In this document: in pieces, positions 43,857 through 52,609 of the stretch
How the letters are laid out: the number at the start of each line of letters is the position of its first letter
Numbering within the stretch: position 1 is the first letter of the stretch
From: DASVHS01 sp038244815
GTDB lineage: Bacteria > Acidobacteriota > Thermoanaerobaculia > Gp7-AA8
Reading direction: 5' to 3'
Length of the DNA: 64,000 nucleotides
Assembly (NCBI GenBank): GCA_038244815.1
Contig: JBBRTB010000015.1
Span: 43,594 to 107,593 of the forward strand
The notes under the pieces: model-generated
Seen by the model: only the letters and a program-made list of their open reading frames with translations
Databases searched by the model: none
What the model was told of the DNA's origin: nothing
Made by a program: the position numbers and the translations under genes

Positions 43857-45314
43857 ATGCCGCGATCACGATCCCGCCGCCGTAGAGTGCTTTTCCAGAC
43901 GCTGCTCGTCGCCGTTATGTACGGCGTGCTGCCGGCGGCTTTGATGGCTCAGGCGGCTCCGGCCACGGGATCCGCGTCACGCGCTGCAGCCGGTCCGTCC
44001 AATCCGGATCTCTCGCCGGCCCCGGGAAAGATCGACGTCAAACCTGCGGCACGCGACGAAGAGATCCGCAAGCGGATTCAGAGCGTCCTGGACGCCACGA
44101 AGTGGTTTACGCACCCCGTGGTCCGGGTCGACCAGGGAGTCGTGTTTCTGAACGGAACAACCAACTCGACGGAGCTGAAGAAATGGGCCGGCGATCTGGC
44201 TCGCAACACTCAGGACGTGGTGGCCGTCGTGAATCGAATCGAAGTCGCGCAGTCCTCGCCATGGGATCTCGGGCCGGCGTGGAGCGGCTTGCGGGTTTTG
44301 TGGCGCGACGCGATCCGCAAGCTCCCTTTCTTCGTATTCGGCCTGTTCATCCTGGCACTCTCGCTCGGAGCCGGGGTGCTGACCACCCGTGGCGCGCGTC
44401 TGTTTCTGAAGGAGCGCATCGCCGGTGCCCTCATTCGAAACGTGATCGCACGCGCCACCGGAGTGCTGGTCTTTCTTCTCGGCACCTACATCGTTCTTCG
44501 CATCTCGGGGTTGACGCAACTGGCGCTCACGGTCATCGGGAGCACGGGCCTCATCGGTCTGGCCATCGGGATCGCGTTCCGGGACATTACCGAGAATTTT
44601 TTGGCCAGCATCTTCCTCAGCATGCAACGCCCGTTCGCCACCGGCGATCTCGTCGAGATTACCGGCGTCACGGGCTACGTGCAGCAGTTGAACGTGCGCA
44701 CGACGATGCTCATGACACTGGATGGCAATCTGGTTCAGATTCCGAACGCCACCGTCTACAAGACCAATCTTCGCAACTTCACGACCAACGCAAACCGCCG
44801 CGAAGACTTCGTCGTCGGGATCGGCTACGACGACTCGATCGCCGACGCCCAGGAGACCGCGCGGAAAGTTCTCGCGGAGCACCCGGCCATCCTCGACGAT
44901 CCCGAACCCTCGGTGCTGGTGGACGGGCTGGGGAAGTCGACGGTCAATCTTCGCGTGTACTTCTGGCTCAACGGGCGCGAGCACAGTTGGCTGAAAGTGC
45001 GCTCCTCCGTGATCCGGCTCGTCAAAGTGGCGTTTCAGAAACGGGGGATCTCCATGCCCGATGAAGCGCGAGGGGTCGTTTTCCCGAAAGGGATCCCGGT
45101 TACCCTCATCGACGGCAAGACCGAGCTGCCACGCGATTCCGGCTCTGCCGGACAGCCCACGCCGCAACCGCCATTGAAGGAGGCCGAAGACGTGTCGACG
45201 AAAGCGGAGGGGGGATTGTCGAGCGAGGCCGGCGTCATCGAGAACCAGGCGAGCAACGTACAACCTCTGAAAGAAGAAGAGAACCTGCTGCGGAATTCAC
45301 CGAAACAGGCCTGA
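43857..45314 (+). CDS. MscS-family mechanosensitive channel with N-terminal BON domain
   Basis: The 485-residue protein has a signal-like hydrophobic start, then a BON domain (residues about 65-135: IRKRIQSVLDATKW, VRVDQGVVFLNGTTNSTELKK) of the kind that binds membranes. Three transmembrane helices follow (LPFFVFGLFILALSLGAG, ATGVLVFLLGTYIVLRI, LALTVIGSTGLIGLAIGIAF). The MscS pore and beta domain come next (GLIGLAIGIAFRDITENFLA, GDLVEITGVTGYVQQL, NLVQIPNATVYKTNLRNFT). The C-terminal 90 residues after VFPKGIP are acidic and disordered. It should open under hypo-osmotic stress. ATG 43857 has GAGGAG upstream. Confidence 0.92.
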   Translation: MPRSRSRRRRVLFQTLLVAVMYGVLPAALMAQAAPATGSASRAAAGPSNPDLSPAPGKIDVKPAARDEEIRKRIQSVLDATKWFTHPVVRVDQGVVFLNGTTNSTELKKWAGDLARNTQDVVAVVNRIEVAQSSPWDLGPAWSGLRVLWRDAIRKLPFFVFGLFILALSLGAGVLTTRGARLFLKERIAGALIRNVIARATGVLVFLLGTYIVLRISGLTQLALTVIGSTGLIGLAIGIAFRDITENFLASIFLSMQRPFATGDLVEITGVTGYVQQLNVRTTMLMTLDGNLVQIPNATVYKTNLRNFTTNANRREDFVVGIGYDDSIADAQETARKVLAEHPAILDDPEPSVLVDGLGKSTVNLRVYFWLNGREHSWLKVRSSVIRLVKVAFQKRGISMPDEARGVVFPKGIPVTLIDGKTELPRDSGSAGQPTPQPPLKEAEDVSTKAEGGLSSEAGVIENQASNVQPLKEEENLLRNSPKQA

Positions 45315-45334
45315 ACTCTCCTGCCGGGCCGGGG

Positions 45335-45799
45335 TCACTGCTGTGTCACGGCCTCGCCGAACTGCATGTACATCTCCGCGAGCTTGTTTTTTACGCCTTG
45401 ATCGGCGCGTGCGAGATCGGCAGAGATTTCGTCTCTGCGAGCCAGGACTGTTTCGAGCACTTTCCTGCGCTCCGAGCCGGCCGGGAGTTGTGCGCTGGCG
45501 GTGGCCGAACGCAATCCGTCGAAAAATGTCGTTGCGCGCTCGCCGGCCTTGCCGAAGTTGTTCACGTTTGCGTCGTGCAGAACGTCTCCCAGCCTCCCGC
45601 GCAGCGTGGCGACCTGGAGATCGAAACGTGTCTGATCGAGTGTGGCCTGCATCTCTTTAGCGCGATTCGCGCAAAGCCGTGACTCTTCGGCCGCACGGCC
45701 GGCGCGCGAGGCGCCAGGCAAATATCCTGCGAGGAAGATCAGCACTGCACCGATGAAAATCGCGATGCCGGTGACGAGCCGTTTGCGGGAGGGTTCCAT
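45335..45799 (-). CDS. Membrane-anchored coiled-coil protein of unknown function
   Basis: The 154-residue protein has one N-terminal transmembrane helix (LVTGIAIFIGAVLIFLAGYL) and then a helical body with Ala/Arg/Glu/Leu heptads (SRLCANRAKEMQATLDQ, FDLQVATLRGRLGDVLHD, RRKVLETVLARRDEISADLARADQG), probably a coiled coil in the periplasm. It has no recognised family. AAAGGAG precedes ATG 45799. It converges on the MscS gene, with 20 bases between stops, and lies downstream of tRNA-Asn on the same strand. A longer frame starting at 45841 has no support. Confidence 0.65.
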   Translation of the reverse strand: MEPSRKRLVTGIAIFIGAVLIFLAGYLPGASRAGRAAEESRLCANRAKEMQATLDQTRFDLQVATLRGRLGDVLHDANVNNFGKAGERATTFFDGLRSATASAQLPAGSERRKVLETVLARRDEISADLARADQGVKNKLAEMYMQFGEAVTQQ

Positions 45800-45890
45800 A
45801 CGTTCTCCTTTGGCGACCTCGAATGCGACTCTCAAGACCATCTCCCGAATCGCGGGGTCGATTGCACCTCGTTGCTCTCTGAAAAGACAT

Positions 45891-45966
45891 TGGCTGTGGC
45901 GGCTGGACTCGAACCAGCGACCACCGGATTAACAATCCGGCGCTCTACCAACTGAGCTACACCACA
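45891..45966 (-). tRNA. tRNA-Asn (anticodon GTT)
   Basis: The acceptor TGTGGTG pairs with CGCCACA (one G-U), the anticodon stem CCGGA/TCCGG encloses TTGTTAA with anticodon GTT, the T arm is GCTGG-TTCGAGT-CCAGC, and G73-CCA is encoded. Confidence 0.95.
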
Positions 45967-45981
45967 GCAGTCAGGAGCCGG

Positions 45982-46704
45982 TCATGGTAGCAGACGCTCC
46001 CTGATGGCGCGGGCACGCTCCACCGCGCGCGGCGTGTCGGCATGGATGCACAACGTATCGAACTCGAGCGGCAGCTCCTGGTCCTCCCGCGCCATCACCT
46101 TTCCCGACGCCGCCAGACGATGAGCCTGCTCCGCCGCCTCCTCGATCGACAGCAGCGCGTCGGCGTCCCTGCGGCTGACCAGCGACCCGTCAGGCATGTA
46201 CCGGCGGTCGGCGAACGCCTCGCGAATCACGTGCATCCCCCGTTCGCGCGCCGCCAGAGCCATCTCTGACGTATCGGCCGCCACGATCGACATCGACTCA
46301 TCGATCTCGCGCGCGGCGTCGATCAGCACCAGGGCCAGGGCTCGATCGCGATGAGCGTCGTTGTACAACGCGCCGTGCGCCTTCACGCGCTGGATGGCCA
46401 CTCCTTCCGCCGCGGCGATCTTCGCGAACGTGGACATCTGATGGATCAGGGCCCGGCGCAACTGGCCCCCGTCGATCGACACCGATTTGCGTCCGAAGTT
46501 CTCGCGGTCGGGATACGAAGGATGGCAGCCGAGGATGATGCCGCGCGCGGCGGAGAGACGAGCGGCCTCGCGCATCGACGCCTCATCCCCGGCGTGACCG
46601 CCACACGCCACATTCGCGGCATCGACGAGCGTCCACAACTCGCGCTCCACTGCGCGGCTGTTCTCATCAGAAGCTTCGCCAAGATCACAACTGAGCTCGA
46701 TCAT
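45982..46704 (-). CDS. pxpA: 5-oxoprolinase subunit A (LamB/YcsF family)
   Basis: The 240-residue protein has the YcsF motifs IELSCDLGEASDEN (usually DLNCDLGE), VDAANVACGGHAGD, ILGCHPSYPDRENFGRK and VKAHGALYND. PxpA binds 5-oxoproline and, with PxpB and PxpC, cleaves it using ATP; the fused PxpB-PxpC partner is 35 kb away at 9449-10747. ATG 46704 lies three bases from three tandem copies of a heptamer whose GAGGA core acts as the ribosome binding site. The start lies inside the 3' end of the upstream YfhO-like gene (20-base overlap), so translation is probably coupled. It is the last gene of a minus-strand run. Confidence 0.93.
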   Translation of the reverse strand: MIELSCDLGEASDENSRAVERELWTLVDAANVACGGHAGDEASMREAARLSAARGIILGCHPSYPDRENFGRKSVSIDGGQLRRALIHQMSTFAKIAAAEGVAIQRVKAHGALYNDAHRDRALALVLIDAAREIDESMSIVAADTSEMALAARERGMHVIREAFADRRYMPDGSLVSRRDADALLSIEEAAEQAHRLAASGKVMAREDQELPLEFDTLCIHADTPRAVERARAIRERLLP

Positions 46705-48979
46705 TTCGGTCCTCGGTCCTCGGTCCTCGGGTGGTCGTCGCCGCGGCGATCGCTGCGATCGCCAATGACAGGAGCGACACGAGGCCAAACCAGAACGTCA
46801 GCGGGTTTCTGTAGTGCAGGTCGATCTCGTGTTTTCCGTTCGGGACCGGCAACGCCTGGTAGGCGAGATCGGCGGCGATCAAGTTCGCGGGTTGGCCATC
46901 GATCGTCGCGTGCCAGTACTTGTGGCGCGTGATGCTGACGACGAGAAGCGCGTCGCCGGCGGCACGTACGCTGAGGTGCGCGGAGTTTGAATTCTGTGCT
47001 GCCGCAAGCACTTCGCCGCCTGCCGGTTGAGGTGGTGCGGCATCGAGGCAGGCGCTGCGCGGCGTCCAGGATGCCGACGCCAGTTGCGCGACGAATTCCT
47101 CCTTCGATGCGCATCGCACCACGCGATCGGCAAAGTAGAAGCGCGGGTTCGTGCGGAGCGGCACGAACGCGATCGGCCGGATGGCCTCCCCGCGTCCGGC
47201 CCGGTCGAGCGGCATGAACAAGGCGCGGGATCCGGCGTTGGAGATCGAGGCCATCCGCTCGACCCAGAGCGGCGTGCGCTGCCGCAGCTCGCGCATGGCG
47301 TCGAGGAGATCCGCAGTCGGCAGAAGCGCGGTCTGATCGATATCGCGATTGAGCGCGCTGTCGATCCCGAACGTCGCGTTCATGTGCGGGAACGCGCCGT
47401 TGCGGAGCACCCAGTACATCTCCGGCAGGTCGAGGTACGTGCGTGCAATCGCCGCCGCTCCATACCAGTCGGCCTGATGGAAGAGACGAGTCCCGACCGG
47501 AACCGGCGGAACGGTTGCCGGACGTTCGGCGAAGAACCGGTGATCGATGGTCTCGGCGACATGCGGACGCTCGATAGCCAGATCGACGACCAGCACCGCC
47601 ACCACCAGGCGGCCCCACCCCTCGGCGCTCATGCGCTTTCTGGCCAGCAGCAGCGCCACCACACAGACGGCGCGGATCAATCCAAGCAACCAGGTCTGCA
47701 TCGACATGGTTGCCATCACCGTACGAAGCGGATGGACTTCGATCGCCCAGAAGCGGATGAACGCGTCCGCATATCCCGGCGAAAACGTGAAGAGCAGCAG
47801 GACCAGGCAGATCGCCCCTGCAATCGACGCCACGATCGCCGCTCGCCGGACCAGCGATTCATCGCCGTCGAGCAGCCGATCGAATGCAAACGCGGCGAAG
47901 ATCGTCAGAGGCACGACGGCCAGGATCAGAAACTTCTCGGGATAGCGGAACGAGGAGAAGAGCCGCAGGTCGTAAAACAGCCGGAGCAGCGGAGTGTGAC
48001 TGCCGATGGCGACGACGAAGCCTGCGCCCAGCGCCAGCCCGGCGTAAAGCGATCCGCGCCGCCGCAACGACAACGCCGCCAGCGCCAGCGCTGCGGTCAA
48101 CAAGCCCGGATAGATGCTCAGAAAAAACGGATCGAGCCAGCGGTACTTCGCAGTGCCCCAGTAGAAGCGGGCGTGCTCGCCCGCCGGTCCGAGCGCGCCG
48201 GGCACGAGCAGCTCCGCCGCCTTGACCGGAGGCGTGCTCCACGTCGACACGAGCGAGAACGGGAACGGACGCGATCGCACGCTGTCGCGCAGGTGATCGA
48301 TGGCCGGAACGATCTGCACCGACGCGATGAGGAGCGAGGCGACGAGGATCAGCAGCCCGCGCCTCACCGCGAACGGGGGCGCGCGACGCCACACGTACAC
48401 GGCGACCATCAGAATGCATTGCGCGATCGTCACCGGCTCGCCGCCGAGGAAAATCATGGCCAGGCAGATCGCGGCCAACGCCGCGCTGCGCCGCGTCGTC
48501 CCGGCGGCGAAAAGCGCGATCCACGGCAACCAGGCCAGGCAGAAGAGATACGGGATGAGGCAGGTGAGCGACAACAGGAGTCCGCCCAGCGTGTAGGCAA
48601 CTGCGCCGAACATGGCGCTCTCGATGCGCAACTTGTGCGACCGCAACAGCGCGTACACACCGATCGCTGCAATGTAAAAGTGCAACAGGATGTGGAGCCG
48701 GAACGCCAGCTCGTAGTCGGGCAGCAGCAGGAGCCAGTTCGGCGGATAGAACACCTCGAACTCCGGATTCGCCGCCAGCGGTTGCCCTTCCGAGAGCGAA
48801 GGATTCCACGACGGGAACTGTCCCGACAGGATGATGTCGCGCGTGACCTTCTTCATCGGATAGTAGAAGCGGGTGACGTCGCGGAAGTAGAACGAACGGC
48901 CGAAGAAGAGGACATCGGAGAACATCAGCGTGACCACGGCGACGACGATCGCCACCGCCATGGCGTCGCGACGGCTCAC
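46685..48979 (-). CDS. YfhO-like multi-pass membrane protein
   Basis: The 764-residue protein begins with a hydrophobic helix and FRDVTRFYYPMKKVTRD ... SWNPSLSEGQPLAANPEFEVFYPPNWL, the conserved first loop of YfhO/GT-C-like proteins that may use lipid-linked sugars. About eleven more helices follow, for example SLTCLIPYLFCLAWLPWIALF and GLLTAALALAALSL, then a soluble domain ending in one more helix. YfhO proteins are thought to act in cell-wall or lipoteichoic-type glycosylation; the activity here is not known. The GTG start overlaps the MFS stop (GTGA). The last residues (RGPRTEDR) are read from a heptamer array, so the C-terminus may vary. Confidence 0.8.
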   Translation of the reverse strand: MSRRDAMAVAIVVAVVTLMFSDVLFFGRSFYFRDVTRFYYPMKKVTRDIILSGQFPSWNPSLSEGQPLAANPEFEVFYPPNWLLLLPDYELAFRLHILLHFYIAAIGVYALLRSHKLRIESAMFGAVAYTLGGLLLSLTCLIPYLFCLAWLPWIALFAAGTTRRSAALAAICLAMIFLGGEPVTIAQCILMVAVYVWRRAPPFAVRRGLLILVASLLIASVQIVPAIDHLRDSVRSRPFPFSLVSTWSTPPVKAAELLVPGALGPAGEHARFYWGTAKYRWLDPFFLSIYPGLLTAALALAALSLRRRGSLYAGLALGAGFVVAIGSHTPLLRLFYDLRLFSSFRYPEKFLILAVVPLTIFAAFAFDRLLDGDESLVRRAAIVASIAGAICLVLLLFTFSPGYADAFIRFWAIEVHPLRTVMATMSMQTWLLGLIRAVCVVALLLARKRMSAEGWGRLVVAVLVVDLAIERPHVAETIDHRFFAERPATVPPVPVGTRLFHQADWYGAAAIARTYLDLPEMYWVLRNGAFPHMNATFGIDSALNRDIDQTALLPTADLLDAMRELRQRTPLWVERMASISNAGSRALFMPLDRAGRGEAIRPIAFVPLRTNPRFYFADRVVRCASKEEFVAQLASASWTPRSACLDAAPPQPAGGEVLAAAQNSNSAHLSVRAAGDALLVVSITRHKYWHATIDGQPANLIAADLAYQALPVPNGKHEIDLHYRNPLTFWFGLVSLLSLAIAAIAAATTTRGPRTEDRNDRAQL
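46707..46727. repeat. Heptamer array (CGGTCCT)x3 doubling as the pxpA ribosome binding site
   Basis: Three perfect units occupy 21 bases. On the minus strand they read ACCGAGG-like units, so each supplies GAGGA, and the last is five bases from the pxpA ATG. The same bases code for the end of the YfhO-like protein. Confidence 0.85.
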
Positions 48980-50190
48980 GTCTCCGCCTCGGCCAGCTCG
49001 CGGCCGCGCGTCTCCGGAAGAAACCAGATGAGCACTCCGCCGATGGCGAAGAAGACGGCATCAGCGGCCAGGGCAGCGCCGAAGCCGTATCGCGGAGCGG
49101 CCGAGCCGATGAGCACCGGCGCGGCGGCTGAGGCCAGGCGGCCGGCGTTGTAGCAGAAGCCCTGCGCCGAGGCGCGGATGCTTGTCGGAAACAGCTCGGC
49201 AAGCATCGCTCCGAACACGGAGAAGTAGCCGTGCGCGAAATAGCCGACGAGCGGTCCGATGGCCAGCAGCGTCCACGTCGAGCGCGCGTTGAATGCGAAG
49301 ATCGGAACGACGGCCGCCGCGCCGACCATGAAGAGCGTGAACGCCGGCCTGCGTCCGATGCGATCGGCGATCAAGCCGAACGTGACATAGCCGAGAAACG
49401 CGCCGGCCTGCAGCAGCACCAGCCATCGCGCCGACTTCGTGATCGTGATCCCCGCTCCCCCTTCACTCACCGGCGACGCCAGAAACGCCGGCAGCCATGT
49501 CACCAGTCCCCAGTACGCGACGAGAACGCTGCCGGCCACGAGCGTGGCGACGACCGTCCTCTTCAGCAAACGCGGCGCGAAGATGTCCGTCCATTTCGAC
49601 GTGGTCTTCACGCGCTCGCGCCAGATGCGCGGCTCTTCGATCCCCCGCCGGATGATGAACGCCGCAACGGCAGGGAGCGCACCGAAGAGGAACAGCACGC
49701 GCCAGCCGAACCGCTCGAGCACGACCGAGGCGATTCCCGCGGCGATGATCGCGCCGATGGCCCAGCCGGACTGCATGATGCCCATGGCCTTGGCCCGGTG
49801 TTCCGCCGGCCAGGTCTCGGCGACGAGGACCGATCCCGACGACCACTCGCCGCCCATGCCGATCCCGACGAGCGTCCGCCACATCACGAGCTGCCAGATC
49901 GCGCCGGCCGTGGCCAGTCCCGCCGTCGCGCCGGAGTAGATCAGGATGCTCCAGGTCATCGCGCGCACGCGGCCGATGCGATCGGCGAGACGTCCGAAGA
50001 CGATGCCGCCGAGCGCGCTGGCCACGAGCGCGACCGAGGTGAGCATCCCCATCGTCGCCTTCGTGGTCCCGAACTCCTTCTGGATCGAAAGCACCGCGAA
50101 CGTGAAGAGGAGGAAGTCCATGGAGTCGAGCATCCAGCCGATCTGCGCGGCGAAGAGCGCGCGCCAGGCGGATCTGTCGACTCCCTGCAT
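48976..50190 (-). CDS. MFS transporter (sugar/metabolite-H+ symporter type)
   Basis: The 404-residue protein has twelve predicted helices and the MFS signatures: FGRLADRIGRVRAM after helix 2 and again GLIADRIGRRPAFTL after helix 8, with ELFPTSIRASAQGF near helix 11 as in metabolite:H+ symporters and the sialate/aromatic-acid group. MLDSMDFLLFTFAVLSI in the first helix keeps the Asp pair typical of that subgroup. The substrate is unknown. It is the first gene of a run with the YfhO-like protein and pxpA, each overlapping the next, so uptake of a 5-oxoproline-related or amino-acid-derived compound is a possible but unproved idea. Confidence 0.88.
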   Translation of the reverse strand: MQGVDRSAWRALFAAQIGWMLDSMDFLLFTFAVLSIQKEFGTTKATMGMLTSVALVASALGGIVFGRLADRIGRVRAMTWSILIYSGATAGLATAGAIWQLVMWRTLVGIGMGGEWSSGSVLVAETWPAEHRAKAMGIMQSGWAIGAIIAAGIASVVLERFGWRVLFLFGALPAVAAFIIRRGIEEPRIWRERVKTTSKWTDIFAPRLLKRTVVATLVAGSVLVAYWGLVTWLPAFLASPVSEGGAGITITKSARWLVLLQAGAFLGYVTFGLIADRIGRRPAFTLFMVGAAAVVPIFAFNARSTWTLLAIGPLVGYFAHGYFSVFGAMLAELFPTSIRASAQGFCYNAGRLASAAAPVLIGSAAPRYGFGAALAADAVFFAIGGVLIWFLPETRGRELAEAET

Positions 50191-50212
50191 GAGGGGATTG
50201 TACGGGGCGTTT

Positions 50213-50296
50213 TAGGTCGTTGGTCGTGGGTCGTGGGTCACGGGGGCCTCGTCGCTCAAACGCCCCCGTGACCAACGACCAACGACCAACGACCTA
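50213..50296. repeat. Long hairpin made of heptamer units downstream of holA
   Basis: Arms of 34 bases (50213-50246 and 50263-50296) match at 32 positions, the two others being G-T pairs, around a 16-base loop. Both arms are built of GGTCGTT/GGTCGTG heptamers. It begins two bases after the holA stop and probably protects or ends that transcript. Confidence 0.85.
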
Positions 50297-50297
50297 C

Positions 50298-51680
50298 TTA
50301 CGACCGATTCAACTGATTCAAAAGAAACGTCTCGAGGCCCAACTCCACCGGAACGCCGCCCGACTTGCGCTTGACATCGAGATCGGCGATCGACGCCAGG
50401 GCGCGGAACAACTCGCCTTCCGTGTGTCTGCGCGCTGCTTCCCATTTCTTGTGCAGCGGAAACGGATGCGGGCGCTGGCGCACGAGGCCGAGCGATTTCA
50501 TGTAGTCGCCGAGGGAGTCGGCGACTGTGTCCTTGAAACGGTTGTAGGTCATAGAACCGCGCAGGTCGATGTTCTTCGTGCGCGCGTAGGAGCGGACGGC
50601 GATCATCTGGCGGAGCTCGTCGGCCAGCGGAAAGAGAAAACGGCCGTAGAGGATGTCGGCGGGCGCGCGCGGGTCGTCGCGCCGTGCCTGGGATACGAGA
50701 TCGCGCAGCTTCCCGACCGCCTCCAGGATCTTGTCCTCGGTGAAAAGCGACGCCAGCTCGTAGCGAGCGCCGCCTTCCACCGCTTCGACCTCGCGGTCGA
50801 CGTCGGCGGCCGTCACACGCCCGCCTTCTCCCACCATCATCGCCAGCCGCTCCGCCTCCGCGACCGCCGTGCGCAGATCGGGGACATCGCGCGAGAACTT
50901 GTCGGCGAGCATCCGCTCGATGCCGAGGCGCTGGCGCAGACGGGCCACGGCATTGCTGTCGAAGCGGACCTTCGCCTCCGCCGCCACCTCGGCGACCGCG
51001 TCGTCGAGCGCCGCGCCGAAGCGCTCGCGGGTGAGGTCGGCCACGACGACGGCGCCGTGCTTGTCGATGAGGTCGACGGTCGCGGAGTCGCGCGGGATCT
51101 CGCCGGTGCGCAGCAGCAGGAACGTTCCCGCCGCACCGCCGCGGGAGATGGCCTCGACGAGCAGCGCCGCGTCGTCCTCGCCGCGTCCCGCTTTCTTTCC
51201 CGTGGCGCGGCAGAAGCCGAGCATGTCGGCGAGCGTCTCATCGAGCGGCACGCCGAGCGCGCCCGCGATCTGCGCGTCCTTCATCTCCAGGTCCGCACCG
51301 ACGAGACCGAGGACGTGCAGGAGCTTGGCCGCGGACGTGGCGCGCTTGCGGTCGGTCTTCGCGCTCTTCCATTCGGCGACCGACTTCTCGAACAGCGACG
51401 TGATCTCTTTCGCCGAGACGAACGCATTCACCTCGGGGACGACGAGCAGACGCTGCCCGCCGAACAGCGACCCTGTGCGATAGGAATCGACGATGCTCGC
51501 CAGCTCCGTCCCCGGTTCGAAGACCTCAACGCCGATCGATGGATTCTTCGCAACCATGGCCTCGCGGATCTCATGGAACGCGCGCTCGGACAGGAACTCG
51601 CTCGAGCCGCCGATGAGCACGACCAGCGGCGGTTTGCCGGCTTCGATCTGTTCGAGGACTTTGGTCAGCGGCTTTGGCAT
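50298..51680 (-). CDS. holA: DNA polymerase III delta subunit (HolA-like clamp-loader subunit)
   Basis: The 460-residue protein follows the HolA layout: an N-terminal AAA+-like domain without a working P-loop (PPLVVLIGGSSEFLSERAFHEIREA, IVDSYRTGSLFGGQRLLVVPEVNAF) and a C-terminal helical collar (ILEAVGKLRDLVSQARRDD, ADELRQMIAVRSYART, LADLDVKRKSGGVPVELGLETFL-type end with an actual SIADLDVKRKSG). It is longer than the usual 340 residues because of an insert around residues 115-190. HolA opens the beta clamp. The ATG at 51680 is just downstream of the dksA terminator, and its promoter was not identified. Confidence 0.85.
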   Translation of the reverse strand: MPKPLTKVLEQIEAGKPPLVVLIGGSSEFLSERAFHEIREAMVAKNPSIGVEVFEPGTELASIVDSYRTGSLFGGQRLLVVPEVNAFVSAKEITSLFEKSVAEWKSAKTDRKRATSAAKLLHVLGLVGADLEMKDAQIAGALGVPLDETLADMLGFCRATGKKAGRGEDDAALLVEAISRGGAAGTFLLLRTGEIPRDSATVDLIDKHGAVVVADLTRERFGAALDDAVAEVAAEAKVRFDSNAVARLRQRLGIERMLADKFSRDVPDLRTAVAEAERLAMMVGEGGRVTAADVDREVEAVEGGARYELASLFTEDKILEAVGKLRDLVSQARRDDPRAPADILYGRFLFPLADELRQMIAVRSYARTKNIDLRGSMTYNRFKDTVADSLGDYMKSLGLVRQRPHPFPLHKKWEAARRHTEGELFRALASIADLDVKRKSGGVPVELGLETFLLNQLNRS

Positions 51681-51692
51681 ACGGCCGTTCTC

Positions 51693-51725
51693 AAAACAAA
51701 AAGGAGCGGACACCTCCGCTCCTTT
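51693..51725 (-). terminator. Rho-independent terminator after dksA
   Basis: On the minus strand AAAGGAGCGGA pairs with TCCGCTCCTTT around the loop GGTG and is followed by a T-rich run (TTTTTGTTTT). It separates dksA from holA. Confidence 0.9.
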
Positions 51726-51749
51726 CACAAACAACGAACGAAGTGAGAA

Positions 51750-52121
51750 CTAGGAGAGCATCCCCTTTTCCTGCAGCTCCTGGCAATCGATGCAGAAGGC
51801 TGTCCAGGGCACGGCCTGGAGGCGCTTGTCACCGATGGTATTGCTGCAGTTCGTGCAGGTGCCGAAGTTGCCGTCCTTGATGCGGGCGAAGGCCTCGTCG
51901 ATGAGCATGAGCACGTTGCGCTCGCCGTCGGAGAGCGAGAAGTTCAGCTCCTTGGAGTAGGCGCTGGCCGCTTTGTCGGCGAGGTCCTGGATTCCGTCAT
52001 CGGGCTGCGCGTTGCCGGCGGCTTTGTCGCGCTGGAAAGAGTCGAGAAGCTCGTGCTGCTTCTTGCGCAGCGCGGCCTCGAACTGCTGATAGGGGTTCGT
52101 CTTTGCTTTGGCTCTGGCCAT
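51750..52121 (-). CDS. DksA/TraR-type zinc-finger protein
   Basis: The 123-residue product has a helical hairpin-like start (FEAALRKKQHELLDSFQRD) and ends in the C4 zinc finger GTCTNCSNTIGDKRLQAVPWTAFCIDCQELQE. DksA-family proteins enter the RNA polymerase secondary channel and alter transcription with ppGpp. The acidic tip residues of the E. coli protein (DxxDxA) are not obvious here; the segment reads ASAYSKELNFSLSDGE, so ppGpp-type activity is uncertain. AGGAGA precedes ATG 52121, and rlmH ends 14 bases upstream. A terminator follows. Confidence 0.85.
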   Translation of the reverse strand: MARAKAKTNPYQQFEAALRKKQHELLDSFQRDKAAGNAQPDDGIQDLADKAASAYSKELNFSLSDGERNVLMLIDEAFARIKDGNFGTCTNCSNTIGDKRLQAVPWTAFCIDCQELQEKGMLS

Positions 52122-52135
52122 CGGCCCAGATCTCC

Positions 52136-52606
52136 TTACTTGTGATATCGGATGTTGCGCATCAGGGTGCAGGCTCGATAGATCTGCTCCACCAGGACGA
52201 CCCGCGCCAGAACGTGCGGAAGAGTCATCGCTGAGAGACTGAGGAGCTGATCGGCACGGTTTCGGATGCTGTCGTCGAGTCCGACGTCGCCGCCGACGAC
52301 GAAATTCACACCGTCGGGACGATCGATCGTCAACCGTTCGAGCCACTTCGCAAACTTCAAAGAATCAAGCTGTTGGCCTCGCTCATCGAGGACAACGGTG
52401 TACCCACGATCGGGAATCGAGGCCACCAGGCTCGCGGATTGAGCGCGCATGATAGCCACATCATTCAGACTTTGTCTACCGCGCTGCGGTTTCACTTCCG
52501 TAACCTCAATCGGGAAGAAGTGCTTGATTCTATTGAGGTAACGGCTCGTGACTTCCGCGAGCTCGGCGTCGGAATGTGAACCGGCGAAGATGAAACGGAA
52601 TTTCAT
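52136..52606 (-). CDS. rlmH: 23S rRNA (pseudouridine-1915-N3)-methyltransferase
   Basis: RlmH methylates a pseudouridine of helix 69 in assembled 70S ribosomes. The 156-residue SPOUT protein has the knotted SAM-binding part VVLDERGQQLDSLKFAKWLE, NFVVGGDVGLDDSIRNRAD, and the C-terminal LPHVLARVVLVEQIYRACTLMRNIRYHK, which is close to the family consensus ending (YHK for YHR). The ATG at 52606 lies four bases from a dispersed palindromic element, so the leader of this gene lies in the repeat. It is followed by dksA at 14 bases. Confidence 0.95.
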   Translation of the reverse strand: MKFRFIFAGSHSDAELAEVTSRYLNRIKHFFPIEVTEVKPQRGRQSLNDVAIMRAQSASLVASIPDRGYTVVLDERGQQLDSLKFAKWLERLTIDRPDGVNFVVGGDVGLDDSIRNRADQLLSLSAMTLPHVLARVVLVEQIYRACTLMRNIRYHK

Positions 52607-52609
52607 CGC

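Noticed and set aside
47027..49153. 708-codon open frame antisense to the YfhO-like gene
   Set aside because: The product is a low-complexity Arg/Gln-rich sequence; the minus-strand membrane protein is coherent.
49231..50271. 346-codon plus-strand frame over the MFS gene
   Set aside because: It is Arg/Asp/Glu-rich and lacks any membrane or domain pattern; the MFS carrier on the minus strand is clear.
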